A stretch of DNA of 64,000 nt, from the NCBI RefSeq assembly GCF_900156625.1, contig NZ_FTOB01000002.1, positions 552,275-616,274 on the forward strand. The letters run 5' to 3'. Below the pieces are notes generated by a model. It worked only from the letters and a program-made list of their open reading frames with translations, was not told the DNA's origin and made no database searches. Position numbers and translations under genes: made by a program. Positions 1 through 11,200 of this stretch are shown piece after piece. Every line of letters starts with the position of its first letter. Position 1 is the first letter of the stretch. The DNA comes from Zobellia uliginosa. Its GTDB lineage: Bacteria; Bacteroidota; Bacteroidia; Flavobacteriales; Flavobacteriaceae.

Positions 1-1800
1 AAACATGACCCCATCTTTTTGTGATTGGTGGCAGAATATGGCATAGCGTTTTTTAAGGACCTGATCAGGACTCATAGGTACGGCCATTTCTATTTCGTTG
101 ACATCCCATTCATGCCAAGCGCCTCGGTAAAGCCATAACCAGCAGTCTTTTATAAAAGGTTCTGATTGTAAGCGTTTCATGGCTTCAAAAACGGCGTCTA
201 AACATACTTTGTGCGTTCCATGCGGGTCGGCCAAATCACCTGCGGCAAAAATCTGGTGCGGTTTGATCTGGGCAATGATATCGATCATAATTTCAATATC
301 GGCTTCGGAAAGATTGTTTTTCTTTATGGTGCCCGTTTCGTAAAAGGGGAGGTCCAAAAAGTGAACGTTCGAATCGTCAAGTCCTAAATACCGTACTGCG
401 GCATAAGATTCCCCTCGGCGTATATTTCCCTTGAGCCTTCTTACTTCCAGCGAATCGAAACTGCTGTCGTTTTTGTTTTTTATACTGTCGATGATCTTCT
501 GTGCTTCTTCAGAAGGTGAAATCCGTTTTGAGATTTCCGCGTAGCGAAGGGCGTCGGTATCCGATACCGCAATATTTCCTGAGGTTTGGTATACGACATG
601 TACATCGTGGCCCTGTTCTACTAGGCGGTCGAAGGTGCCTCCCATGGAAATGACATCGTCATCAGGGTGGGGACTAAAAATAATGACCCTTTTTTTGATC
701 GGTTCGGCACGTTCGGGCCGGCTTGAATCGTCGGCATTCGGTTTTCCGCCGGGCCATCCCGTAATGGTATGTTGTAACCTATTGAACATTTTGATGTTAA
801 GGTCGTACGAATCTTCAAGGGCCAATAGTCCCGACATACCGTTGTCGTTATAATCTTTGTCGGTCAGGCTTAAAATCGATTTTCCGGTGTCGTTACAAAG
901 CCAAACAATGGCTTTTGCCGTGAGTTCTTCCGTCCATTCCAGGGATTCGTCAACCAACCACGGCGTCTTGTTTCGGGTCAATTCGCTTCCCGCTCCGGTG
1001 TCCAATACAAAGGTGCAGTTCTTGTGGTTTTGTAGGTAGGTGGCGGGTACTTGGGCGGAAATGGGGCCTTCTACCGTCTTTTTGATAATATCGGCCTTGT
1101 TCTGTCCCCATCCTAAAAGAACAATACGTTTAGCGCCCATTACGGTTGAGATCCCCATGGTTATGGCCTTTCTTGGTACGTGGTCGATCCCGAGAAAGGC
1201 AGGGGCGGCATCAACACGGGTAATGTGGTCGAGTGTTATTACACGCGTGCCCGAATTGTAGTGCGATCCAGGTTCGTTAAAACCGATGTGTCCGGTACGG
1301 CCTATCCCTAAAAGTTGAAAATCGAGCCCCCCGTTTTTTTTGATTTCATTGTCATAGGCAATACAGTATTCAATTACCTTTTCACCGGCAATGGTACCGT
1401 CGGGAATATGTATGTTTTCTGCAGGAATGTCTACATGGTTGAAAAGATGCTCGTGCATAAAGTACCAATAGCTCTGCCGATTGTCTTTTTCCATGGGCAG
1501 GTATTCGTCAAGATTGAAGGTGACTACGTTTTTAAAACTGAGCCCTTCTTCTTTGTGCATACGGACGAGCTCTTCGTAGACCCGAATCGGTGATGAACCC
1601 GTAGCCAGTCCTAAGACGCATTTTTTTCCGGCTTCCTGCTTTTTTTGTATCAAGTCGGCCATTTCTTCGGCCACCTTTATCGAGGCCTCGTTGGAATCGG
1701 AAAATATGACATTGTGTATCTTTTCGAATCGGGTTTCTTCAAATTGGCCCACCGGTCTATATGTAATGTCGGTTCCGTTTTTTTCTAGAATTGTTTTCAT
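1..1800 (-). CDS. nagB: Glucosamine-6-phosphate deaminase fused to LmbE/PIG-L deacetylase (3' end cut by window)
   Basis: An open frame of 600 codons runs from an ATG at 1800 to the left edge with no stop, so the C-terminus lies outside. Residues about 30-290 are a NagB deaminase domain: the phosphate loop LATGSS is at 65-70, FNLDEY at 95-100 and GHIGFNEPGS at 170-179. This family converts glucosamine-6-phosphate to fructose-6-phosphate and ammonia in the cytoplasm. After a linker (about 340-370) comes an LmbE/PIG-L zinc deacetylase domain with PHPDDD at 377-382 and a second metal site, DPHGTH, near residue 530. Both active sites look intact. The long two-domain form is familiar in Bacteroidota; the deacetylase substrate is not shown by the sequence. 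GlcNAc-6-phosphate is my inference, because the divergent neighbour murQ makes it. A -7 element lies about 39 bases upstream. Confidence 0.93.
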   Translation of the reverse strand, partial: MKTILEKNGTDITYRPVGQFEETRFEKIHNVIFSDSNEASIKVAEEMADLIQKKQEAGKKCVLGLATGSSPIRVYEELVRMHKEEGLSFKNVVTFNLDEYLPMEKDNRQSYWYFMHEHLFNHVDIPAENIHIPDGTIAGEKVIEYCIAYDNEIKKNGGLDFQLLGIGRTGHIGFNEPGSHYNSGTRVITLDHITRVDAAPAFLGIDHVPRKAITMGISTVMGAKRIVLLGWGQNKADIIKKTVEGPISAQVPATYLQNHKNCTFVLDTGAGSELTRNKTPWLVDESLEWTEELTAKAIVWLCNDTGKSILSLTDKDYNDNGMSGLLALEDSYDLNIKMFNRLQHTITGWPGGKPNADDSSRPERAEPIKKRVIIFSPHPDDDVISMGGTFDRLVEQGHDVHVVYQTSGNIAVSDTDALRYAEISKRISPSEEAQKIIDSIKNKNDSSFDSLEVRRLKGNIRRGESYAAVRYLGLDDSNVHFLDLPFYETGTIKKNNLSEADIEIMIDIIAQIKPHQIFAAGDLADPHGTHKVCLDAVFEAMKRLQSEPFIKDCWLWLYRGAWHEWDVNEIEMAVPMSPDQVLKKRYAIFCHQSQKDGVMF

Positions 1801-1838
1801 GCAGTTCGTTTTTTCTGTGTTCTTTGTGTTGAATCATG

Positions 1839-1846
1839 CAAATATA
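1839..1846 (-). promoter_or_regulatory. -7 promoter element for the nagB fusion
   Basis: The minus strand reads TATATTTG, an exact match to the Bacteroidota TAnnTTTG element, 38 bases before the nagB start. No clear -33 TTTG was found at the usual spacing. The divergent deoR start makes this 191-base interval the likely site of DeoR control. Confidence 0.4.
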
Positions 1847-1957
1847 GGCAATGGGATGATATTTTGCTGTTTGTTGCTGTATTTTGTGCTGTTTTTTGCA
1901 ACTTTTAATGATTATTTAACTTTAAGGTAGTATAAAACTGCATAATTAGTAAATTGC

Positions 1958-1965
1958 TATCTTTG
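1958..1965 (+). promoter_or_regulatory. -7 promoter element for deoR-murQ
   Basis: The plus strand reads TATCTTTG, an exact TAnnTTTG match, 26 bases before the deoR ATG. That gives a leader of roughly 20 bases. No convincing -33 TTTG is visible. Confidence 0.4.
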
Positions 1966-1991
1966 TATTAGGAATATAATATATAGTTCTC

Positions 1992-2741
1992 ATGTTAAAA
2001 GAAGAACGGCAGCAGACCATATTGAACGAAGTGGAGCTGCACAACCGGATTTTACTGACCGATATTGCCGAAACCTTGGACGTGTCTATCGATACGGTCC
2101 GAAGGGATGTAAAAGAGCTTGATGCCGAGAATAAATTGCGACGGGTTCATGGCGGGGCCATTTCATTGGGTTTTACCACCAATAGCACCCGAAATAGCAA
2201 TATCTATAAGCAAAAGGAAAAAATAAAAATAGCCGAAAAAGCCCTGGAACTGTTGAAAGACGGTGGGGTCGTGTTTATAGATGGGGGGACTACCTGTTTG
2301 GAACTGGCGCATCTGGTTCCCTCAAATATCAGGCTCACCTGTTTTACCCATAGTTTGCCGGTGGCCATGGAGCTACTTACAAAACCGAATGTTACGGTTA
2401 TAACGGTCGGTGGGCAGCTTTCTAGGGAATCGCAAACGGCCATCGGGGCCAATGCCATACACAACTTGGCCGAAATAAAAGTGGATTTTAGCTTTATCGG
2501 TACAGGCTATGTAGATTCCCATTACGGACTGACCGAATTTGATTGGGATATCGTACAAGTGAAAAAAGCGGTAATAAAATGCTCGAAAAAAACGGTACTT
2601 TTGTCCATCTCGGAAAAACTGAACTCGCAGCATCGGTATAAGACCTGTGATATTAATGCCATTAATACCATTATAACGGAGTTGGATCCCGAGAACGACC
2701 TGTTAATCTCATTTAGAAACCACGATATTAGAATTCTCTAA
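1992..2741 (+). CDS. DeoR-family transcriptional regulator
   Basis: This 249-residue protein has the standard DeoR layout. The N-terminal winged helix-turn-helix covers about residues 3-58 and contains LTDIAETLDVSIDTVRRDV. The C-terminal sugar-phosphate sensor domain has the DGGTT loop at 97-101 and the G-x-G-x segment near 170. Members usually repress sugar catabolic genes and release DNA when a phosphorylated sugar binds. It is the first gene of a two-gene unit, with murQ starting 5 bases after its stop, and it is divergent from the NagB fusion. I infer that it senses an amino-sugar phosphate such as MurNAc-6-P, GlcNAc-6-P or GlcN-6-P and controls both sides. The start at 1992 is supported by the nearby -7 element and by family length. 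Confidence 0.92.
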   Translation: MLKEERQQTILNEVELHNRILLTDIAETLDVSIDTVRRDVKELDAENKLRRVHGGAISLGFTTNSTRNSNIYKQKEKIKIAEKALELLKDGGVVFIDGGTTCLELAHLVPSNIRLTCFTHSLPVAMELLTKPNVTVITVGGQLSRESQTAIGANAIHNLAEIKVDFSFIGTGYVDSHYGLTEFDWDIVQVKKAVIKCSKKTVLLSISEKLNSQHRYKTCDINAINTIITELDPENDLLISFRNHDIRIL

Positions 2742-2746
2742 GAACT

Positions 2747-3556
2747 ATGGAGTATACCAAAATAACCGAAACCCCTTCAAACCATAATGATTTGGAGAAG
2801 ATGGACAGCTTGTCCCTTCTGCGGAAGATAAACGAGGAAGACCAAAAAGTGGCCGATGCGGTGGCCGAGGTCATTCCACAAATATCAAAACTTGTAGACG
2901 GACTCGCCGAACGTTTTGAAAAAGGGGGACGGTTGTTTTATATCGGTGCCGGAACCAGTGGTAGGCTGGGTATTCTCGACGCTTCTGAAATCCCGCCCAC
3001 CTTCGGAATGCCCCATAGTAGGGTAATCGGACTTATAGCCGGAGGGGATACCGCAATAAGAAAGGCGGTAGAAAATGCGGAAGACGATCGGGTACAGGCG
3101 TGGAAAGATATGATGGAACACCATATTACCGATAATGATGTTGTTGTGGGAATAGCTGCTTCGGGAACCACACCTTATGTGTTGGGAGGTATAGCCGATG
3201 CAAAGAAACACGGGGTATTGACCGCAGGTATAACGAACAATCCCGGTTCTCCTTTGGCTTTGGCAGTTGATATCCCTATAGAAATTAACGTAGGGCCCGA
3301 GTTTGTAACCGGAAGCACCCGTATGAAAAGCGGTACCTCTCAAAAATTGGCCCTCAATATGATTTCTACGGCCTTGATGATACGCATCGGGCGGGTAAAG
3401 GGTAATAAAATGGTCAATATGCAACTGAGCAATAGCAAGTTGGTGGACAGGGGAGCGAGGTACGTGTCGGAAGGATTGGGCATTGATTACGCCGAGGCTG
3501 AGAAATTATTAAAAAAACACGGTTCGGTAAAAGCGGCAATAGATGCCGGGCGCTAG
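2747..3556 (+). CDS. murQ: N-acetylmuramic acid 6-phosphate etherase
   Basis: MurQ cleaves the lactyl ether of MurNAc-6-phosphate to give GlcNAc-6-phosphate and D-lactate in peptidoglycan recycling. The 269-residue protein carries the SIS fold with IGAGTSGRLGILDASEIPPT at about 66-85. Two acidic residues, E81 and E112 (in ENAEDD), align with the catalytic glutamates E83 and E114 of E. coli MurQ. GSTRMKSGTSQK is a further family signature. It is somewhat shorter at the C-terminus than the roughly 300-residue E. coli protein. The gene follows deoR by 5 bases and so is probably co-transcribed. It meets the cytochrome c gene tail to tail with a single base between the two stop codons. Confidence 0.96.
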   Translation: MEYTKITETPSNHNDLEKMDSLSLLRKINEEDQKVADAVAEVIPQISKLVDGLAERFEKGGRLFYIGAGTSGRLGILDASEIPPTFGMPHSRVIGLIAGGDTAIRKAVENAEDDRVQAWKDMMEHHITDNDVVVGIAASGTTPYVLGGIADAKKHGVLTAGITNNPGSPLALAVDIPIEINVGPEFVTGSTRMKSGTSQKLALNMISTALMIRIGRVKGNKMVNMQLSNSKLVDRGARYVSEGLGIDYAEAEKLLKKHGSVKAAIDAGR

Positions 3557-3557
3557 C

Positions 3558-3998
3558 TTATTTTTCTATAGCGGCTACTTCGTCGACAGTTACCATTTTC
3601 TTTGAAGTGTTGCCCCAAGAATTCATTATATAATTCATGACATCGGCAATTTCTTCATCTTCTAGTCCCATAGAGGGCATGATATTGTTGTACGATATTC
3701 CGTTTACGGTCATTTTACCTTGTTGGCCATATTTTACCCCGCGAATACTGGCTTCTCGGTTTTGGGCCAGATAATCGGAATTGGCCAAGGGCGGAAAGGT
3801 ACTTTGGATGCCTTCGCCGTTTTCTAGATGGCAGTTTATACAGAAGTCGGCATAAATTTCACTACCTCGCATCATACTTTCCGCTAATACGGATTCTTGT
3901 GCATGGATAATCGATCCGAAAAGGAAAAGTGCAAGGGGTATTATAAATGATTTTATACCAAAGGTTTTCATAGGGATAGATATAGGGTAGGAGGTCAT
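3558..3998 (-). CDS. Periplasmic c-type cytochrome
   Basis: This is a small exported monohaem cytochrome c. With the ATG at 3998 it has 146 residues; a second ATG at 3971 (residue 10) gives a more ordinary signal peptide starting MKTFGIK, with cleavage near IHAQE. I keep 3998 because it overlaps the stop of the upstream dehydrogenase by four bases (ATGA), which favours translational coupling, but 3971 is equally possible. The haem motif CINCH is at 53-57 and the likely Met ligand lies in NIMPSMGL. The partner upstream is a sugar dehydrogenase, so this protein probably accepts its electrons in the periplasm. Confidence 0.9.
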   Translation of the reverse strand: MTSYPISIPMKTFGIKSFIIPLALFLFGSIIHAQESVLAESMMRGSEIYADFCINCHLENGEGIQSTFPPLANSDYLAQNREASIRGVKYGQQGKMTVNGISYNNIMPSMGLEDEEIADVMNYIMNSWGNTSKKMVTVDEVAAIEK

Positions 3999-5116
3999 GG
4001 GGTCGGCACTAATTTATAGATGCCCTTTCCTTCCACGGCCACGTAAATCAGTCCGTCCGGACCTTCTTTAATATCACGGACACGGCCTAGGTCGGACAAT
4101 AGTTTTTCACGTTTGACCACTTTGTTGCCTTCCATCTGAAGCCGTTCCATATACTGAAATTTCAACGAGCCGACGAGAATACTTCCTTTCCAGCCTTTAT
4201 ATGTGTCCGTGGTTACAAACGCCATTCCGCTAGGGGCTATACTTGGTACCCAATAATGAATGGGCTGGGTCATTCCTTCCATTTCGGTTTTGTCGGTAAT
4301 GGAGGTGCCACTGTAGTTTATGCCATAGGTGACCAAAGGCCAGCCGTAGTTGGCCCCGGCCTTTATGATATTGATTTCATCCCCACCCCTCGGACCGTGC
4401 TCGTTTTCCCAAATCTCCCCAGTTTCGGGGTGTATGGCCAAGCCTTGCGGGTTTCTGTGCCCATAACTGTAAATGGCGGTTTTGGCATTTTTCTTTGCTG
4501 TAAACGGATTGTCTTCAGGAATTCTTCCATCATCGTAAAAGCGATAAATTTTTCCACCGTCACGGGTAATATCTTGAGGGTTTTCATCGCGGGCCCCGCG
4601 CTCGCCAATAGACAAATAGAGGTAGCCATCGTTGTCAAATTCAATACGTGAACCAAAATGTTGGCCCTTGGTAGTGTTGGGAGAGGCCTTGTATAACAAC
4701 TCCTTATGGCTTAGTGAGTTGTCTTTTAGTTTGCAGCGCATCAAAGCTGTATGTCCGCCCTTGCCTTCCCCTTCCTGGGAGGCGTATGAAATATAGATCC
4801 AACCATTGTTTTTGAAATCGGGATGTAGTTCAATATCCAACAGACCGCCCTGACCACGAGCATAGACTTCGGGTACATTCTTGATTTTTGTTTTGTTTCC
4901 ATCTTTGTAATGGATCAGTTCCCCTGATTTTTCCGTAATCAGCAGTTCGTTTTCCCCTAGAAAAACAAATCCCCACGGAGTCTGCAGTTCATCGATCATA
5001 AGCTCGGCCGAAAAGGGGGTGTTTTCAGGTGTATCTACCTTGTTTTCAGTGCTTTGTGCGCAAGAATAACTAAGGGTTATGGCGGCTAGGGCAATCGATA
5101 GTACACTATTTCGCAT
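3995..5116 (-). CDS. PQQ-dependent sugar (aldose) dehydrogenase family protein
   Basis: The 373-residue protein belongs to the soluble glucose/sorbosone dehydrogenase beta-propeller family, which includes E. coli Asd (YliI). Family signatures are PWGFVFL near residue 47, GQGGLLDIELHP, YSYGHRNPQGLA, and NEHGPRGGDEIN. These proteins oxidise aldose sugars outside the cytoplasmic membrane with pyrroloquinoline quinone. A signal peptide ends around LSYSC; Cys19 could be lipidated, though the lipobox is imperfect. It is the first gene of a two-gene unit with the downstream cytochrome, overlapping it by four bases. The substrate is unknown, and PQQ supply cannot be judged from this window. Confidence 0.9.
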   Translation of the reverse strand: MRNSVLSIALAAITLSYSCAQSTENKVDTPENTPFSAELMIDELQTPWGFVFLGENELLITEKSGELIHYKDGNKTKIKNVPEVYARGQGGLLDIELHPDFKNNGWIYISYASQEGEGKGGHTALMRCKLKDNSLSHKELLYKASPNTTKGQHFGSRIEFDNDGYLYLSIGERGARDENPQDITRDGGKIYRFYDDGRIPEDNPFTAKKNAKTAIYSYGHRNPQGLAIHPETGEIWENEHGPRGGDEINIIKAGANYGWPLVTYGINYSGTSITDKTEMEGMTQPIHYWVPSIAPSGMAFVTTDTYKGWKGSILVGSLKFQYMERLQMEGNKVVKREKLLSDLGRVRDIKEGPDGLIYVAVEGKGIYKLVPTP

Positions 5117-5254
5117 AATTTGACGTTAAATGATAATAATTTAAGGTACCTCGTTGTGGTTAAAGATAACGAGAATTTATAAGTTTAAAAGAATTAGACA
5201 AGAGAAAGTGACGCAGCCCAAATCGCTCATTTTCTTTTAAAAACGACTTAACCT

Positions 5255-8200
5255 ATGCTCCCAAAAAAAACAAGGCGTATTGTTTATGCCCTACTGTTAA
5301 TGACTTTTTCAGTAGTTTGTACTTCAGCTATTGCAGGCAAGAAGGCTTTCTCGGTTTATGAGGAGGTCGCTTCGGCAATTAAAGCGGCCACTTCTTCAAA
5401 GACCGGGGCCGTTGAAAAGACCGCGCTTAAGAATTCATCCATAACCGAGAAAAAAGAAACGGTGAGTGCTGCGGCGGCTCCTATGTTCGCGACTATTATT
5501 CAAGGCTATGACGATGTCGATAACTGTACGAGTGATGGTTCTACCATTGCCCGTTTTATTCTTTGTGGTGATTCCGATGATAGAAATATCACCTTGTCCA
5601 CTTCCGGAAGTGTTTCTTGGCAGAGATTAACGGGGGCTGCCCCAAATACAAACTTACCTTGTCCGAATACCAATGGTGGGGACTATACCGAGGTGTCTAC
5701 CGCGTCGACTTTTAATTTGGATGCCAGTTCTATTTCAGCTGCAACAGGGGCCGAATATAGGGTTCAGGTGAACGGAGGCCAGTATTATTACTTTGAGGTA
5801 ATAAAAAGTACGATTACCCAGAGTTATACGAAGAAGGATTTTGTTTGTAATAACCCGGGTCGAATAGAGATTACCGGGCTTCCTAATAGTTACCAATTTA
5901 GAATTCGCGAAGCGAGCGGAGCCTTTGGACCGTATCAATCTTCATCTATTTTTCCAAATCTTGATCCTGGGTTCTATACCGTTCAGGCGCGTTTGAACAT
6001 AGCGGGCGAGGTTTGTGAATATTTATATGATGTTATAGAGATCAAGCAAGTAGATATCGAAATCGATGTCACCTATACCAACCCGGTATGTAGCGGTGAG
6101 ACCGGTAGTATCGATGTAACCGTTAACCCCGAAGTTCCGGGGCCTTATGTGTATACCTTATTGGATGAGAACGGTGTGGAAATTGAATTCACCTCTACCA
6201 TATCTAGTAACACCTATACTTTTGGGGCTGTTAGTGAAGGTACATATGCCGTTAAAGTAGAAACGAATGATTGTAAGGAGGATATTCCCAATGGCATACC
6301 TGCGCCTATACAATATACCGATACCAGTGGTAATGCGATAACGGTAGGTACGGGCTTGAGTCCGATTAGTGTAGTAACCGACACAAACGGTATGAGCTTT
6401 GGCTGTTCTACTATATCTAGTGTAGATATCGACGTAACCCCTTCGGGAGGTTCTGGTTCGTATAGTTATACCGTTAGTGATGGCGGTGATTCAGGCGGGT
6501 TTTTCTCGGGTACGAGTTCGTATACCGTAACAAGTCCGGGAACTTATACCTTTTATATTACCGATGATCAGGGTTGTACGGCGGAAAAATCGGAGTATGT
6601 TGCCGAATTGACACCTCCAGACGTTACGGCCGCTCCTATTATAGGGACCTGTACCAATGGTGGGGGAAAGGTTGATTTTAATGTTAGCGACCCTAAAGGT
6701 TTTAACCTAGAATTTAGGGCGACCAATAATGCAGGGGATCCTTTTACTTCATCACCTACCATACCTGTTGCGGATGGTACCTACAGTATTGTAGAAGTGC
6801 GTTACTCGCAAGGGGCGTTCAGTTGTGTTCTGTCTTTGCCTGCCGTTACCGTTACTTCCGCTGGGGGTCTCAGTGGTAGTGCATCGTTGACCCAAGATTA
6901 TACGTGTGTCAATGGCGGGGGAATTATTGATTTTGCACCGGCTACAGGTGGATCGGGATCAGGTTATGAATATAGTATCGATAATGTTACATACCAATCG
7001 GGAACGACTTTTACCGGCTTGGCCCCAGGTTCATACATTCCTTATATAAAGGATGATGCCGGATGTTTCCAGGCCCTGTCTCCAATAGATATTACGGAAC
7101 CGACCCCTCCGGGAGCGATTACCTTTGCCCAAGACAACCTTAATTGTGCTACAGGCACGAGTAGGGTTACTATTGACGTGTTGCCAGCAGGTTTTGCTAC
7201 TCAATACGAGGTGATTTCCGCTATTCCGACAGCACCACTTCCCGGACCGCAAGCGAGCAATGTCTTTAATGGGTTGCGATTGGATACGTCATACCAATTT
7301 GAGATTACCGATGCCAATGGTTGTACATATACGGCCAGTTTTACCACGGGAGGTTTTAGTTCTATCCGTGCCAGGGTAAAATCGGGAGGAGATAGAAAGG
7401 TTTGTCCTGGTGCCACTGATGGTAACGGCGCCTTCTTGGTCGATGGTTTTGCTACGGATTATGACTATACCGTGGTTCAATTGCCAGCTACACCTGTTGT
7501 GAGTGGAACAAGTAGCGATCTCGAGATTCCGATCACTGGTTTAGGTGCCGGTACCTACGAGATTACGGTAACCGATAACGATACTAATTGTACCTCTACC
7601 GCTTCCTTCGATGTGGAAGAGGCCAGCACCCCTTTAAGCGTAAGTCCTACGGTAACCGATATGAGCTGTCAGAACAACAATATTGGTCGGGTCGTGGCCA
7701 GTGCTAGTGGAGGTTTCGGTGGATATCGCTATCAGTTGGATTGGCCGCCTAGCGATGGAAGAACACAAGGCCCCAAAACAGGAGGGACATTTGGTAACTT
7801 GACCGAGGAAGGAACCTATACCTTAACGGTTACTGATTCCGAGGGTTGTAGTGCTTCTACAACGTTCACCCTTACCAGTGTTGATGCTCCGGCAATTAGC
7901 TTTGACTCGGCCGATTACTGTTATACAACTGTCAACACCGCAGAAATTACCGTTTCTTCTACCCCGGGCTCCGCTGCAATAGGTACGCATCAGTACCGAA
8001 TTAATGGAGGGGCATTGGTGACATCGGGTACACCGGGCACCCATACTTTTACAGGCCTGGTTCCTGGTAATTATACTATTGAAGTTGTTGATGGAAATGG
8101 TTGTATCGCTTCTACCTCGGCAATTCGAATCCCGCCCCAGCTTCAGGTAAGTCTGAACCTTAATCGTGAAATTGATTGTGGTGGTGATGGTGAAATGCAG

Positions 8201-11200
8201 ATTACCATTACAGGTGGTGATATTACTGATCTTTCTACTACTTCATATACTATATACCGGGATGGAACCGCGGTAGCCAGTCATACCGGCCTTCCACTTC
8301 CGTCTGGCTCGTTTACCTATAATATGTTGTTTACGGAGTTTGGGGATTATACGGTAGAGGTAAGCGATAGTAATGGTTGTAGTGCCATATCTGAACCCTT
8401 GACTTTTGTAGAACCGACCAATATTATCGCCACCCACCGAATAGTCGGCCCTAGTTGTGGTGATGCCAATAGTGGTTTTGTAGAAATAATTCCTGATGTG
8501 GCGTCGGGTGTACCTCCATTTGAGGTGGTATTTGCCCCGGCAGGTGAATTGCAGAACAATCCATTGGATCCCAACAATCCGGCAGGACCTGATACGATCG
8601 ATTATGCTTTTTCTTCCCAAACCATTTATTCAGGTTTAGCGGCAGGAAGCTATGAATATGTAGTAAAAGATGCCAGAAATTGTGTTACCGCTGTGACTCC
8701 GGTTGAGGTAGTGACAGATCCCGTATTAGCTCCAGATGCTACGGTAAATCCTATTGATGCTACTTGTGCACCGGCACCGCTCTCTGGCGGGGTTATTGTA
8801 GATTTACCTCTTACGCCGGCCCCCGGAGCCGGGGTGCCTGACTATACGGTTATAGTAGAGGATAATTTTGGAAATCCTCTTGTGACCTTGAATAATGTGG
8901 TACCAGGTGATTTTCCGTTGACCATAGAGGATTCAATTTTGGAACCGGGAGATTATCAGGTGATTGTGTTGGATTCACGTGGATGTAGGGATATTGAGCC
9001 CTTTACGATCAACAGTGGCTCCCTTGATATCATCCCTGAACCGTTTCCTGGATTTACATGTACGGCAAGTGGAACTACCGTGTGTGTGAATATAACCGGA
9101 GGTACGATGCCTTTAGATTACAGTATACGTTTAACGGATCCAGATCCGCTTGCGGGGTGGACCTCCCCAAGTAGTCCGCCGGACAGGCATTGTTTTAACA
9201 ATTTGCTTTTTGGGGTAACGTATACCGTAGATGTTCGTGATAACAATACAGGATGTATTTATTCTGAAGAAATAACACTCCCAACCGGACCGGGCACGGA
9301 TGTTACTCTAGCAAGTGACTATCGTTGTGGTGTGGGTGAAGTAGAGTTGAGGTATACGGTCGGATCGGGTGTAGCCCCCTTCGATATTGTGATTACCGAC
9401 TTAGATACCGGAGCGGTCGTTCATACCGAAACAGGGGTGTCCCCGGTTTTAGGAACTGAAGTAATCGTGCCTACGGGAGTAGATTTAGGACGCTATGGAA
9501 TTTCTATTGTAGATGCTAATGGCTGTACGGATGGAGCAACGGTAGATACCATTATAAACTTACCTCGAGTAGATGTCATTGATAACCAAAATGCAAATTG
9601 TAACGCCCTTGGTCAATTGACGGTAAGGGGAAGTGGAGGAACGCCTTTTGCTTCGGGAAGTCCTTATTTATACGCCTTTATGCCTGCCGGAACACCACCG
9701 ACGAATGCAGATTTCAGTGATGCCGTTACGGTAGGCCTACCGGGTTCATTAACCGGTATTGATTACGATATTTGGGTAAAAGATGCTAATGATTGTGCCT
9801 ATCGTATTTCTGCGGCCATCATACAGCTGAATCCTGATTTGCCTTTGTTGGATCCTGTGGTTGAAAATCAATGTGATGTAACCGCTACCGCTGCTGGAGG
9901 GTTTGATATTACCTTAAGTTTACCAGGGGATTTCGATACGCCTACCTTTACCTTGAACGGTATTAGTCAGACAGTGGCCAACTCAGGTGACCCTGCTGTC
10001 AATACTACGGCGACATTTACCGTAAACAGCGTTGGGGCCTATGATTATAATATCATCGATGCCAATGGGTGTGAAATCAATGGTGTGGCCGAAGTGTTCC
10101 AAGTTTTATCGGCTTCGGGCGATTTTACCACGGAACCGAGTTGTGAGGTAGACAATGGGGTTATCACGATTACTGCCGATGGTGGTAGTGGCGATTTTAG
10201 TTATAGACTTACGGGAACCGATATCTTTGGAGGGGCGGTAGATATAACCGACCCAGATGACGATGGTATTTTTCCCGGGATACCCGCTGGTGATTACCAG
10301 GTGGTGGTAACTGATAATTTGGTGGATGATGGTGTAAATAACTGTACCTTCACCGTAGATGGTATTGTAAGGTCTGCACCCGTAAGTCCCGTTATCGACG
10401 ATACGGGCGCCTCTGACGTAAGCTGTAACGGTGCCGGTGACGGAAGTATTTCCGCCTCCTTGACGCCAGGTACAGATGTAGATGGTGTTAAGGAATACAA
10501 CCTGTATTCCGGTCCCGAGGGGGCATTGCCGGCGACTTTGGATACTTCAAGCCGAATCAACACTAATCTATCGGGTTCTTTTACGGCCTTGGCACCAGGG
10601 ACCTATGTAATAGAGGTAGTTACCGATAGGGATTGTTTCGATAGGGAGGAAGTGGTAATCAATGAACCGCCCCCATTTGAAATTGATGTGACTTCGGGTA
10701 CATTGGTCTGTAATCCGGCAGCCAACCAATATAGTACTACGATTGTAAGTGCAGCTATAGTTGGTGGAAATGTAGGTAACGGGGCGCCATATGGATACAA
10801 AATAAATCTTGCGGATAGTTATCAGTCAAGTCCTGATTTTGAAATAGTCGATACGGGGTCTGATCAGGTCATTACCATTTACGCAAGGGATTCCAATGGT
10901 TGTGAGTTCTTTGACTCGGTAACGGTATTGGCGCCTAATACGGTCACGGCAACGATTACCCAAATATCGCCAATGGATTGTGAGAATCCAGAACGTATTC
11001 GAATAGATGTTACCGGAAGCACCAATTTTATAATTGAAGATCAAGGTTTTTCCGTAGCACCAGTGGCCGACCAGGCCCAACCTAGTGGCAGTTTTGTTGA
11101 GTTTGATCTGCCCATGGTGGCCGGGGAGTACAATTTACGGGTAAACGATATAGGGGGATGTTCGTATCCGATTGTCGCCTATGTAGTAGATGAGCCTGTT

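Noticed and set aside
5735-5938. Possible small minus-strand gene
   Set aside because: It is antisense to the giant repeat gene and starts without a promoter-like element.
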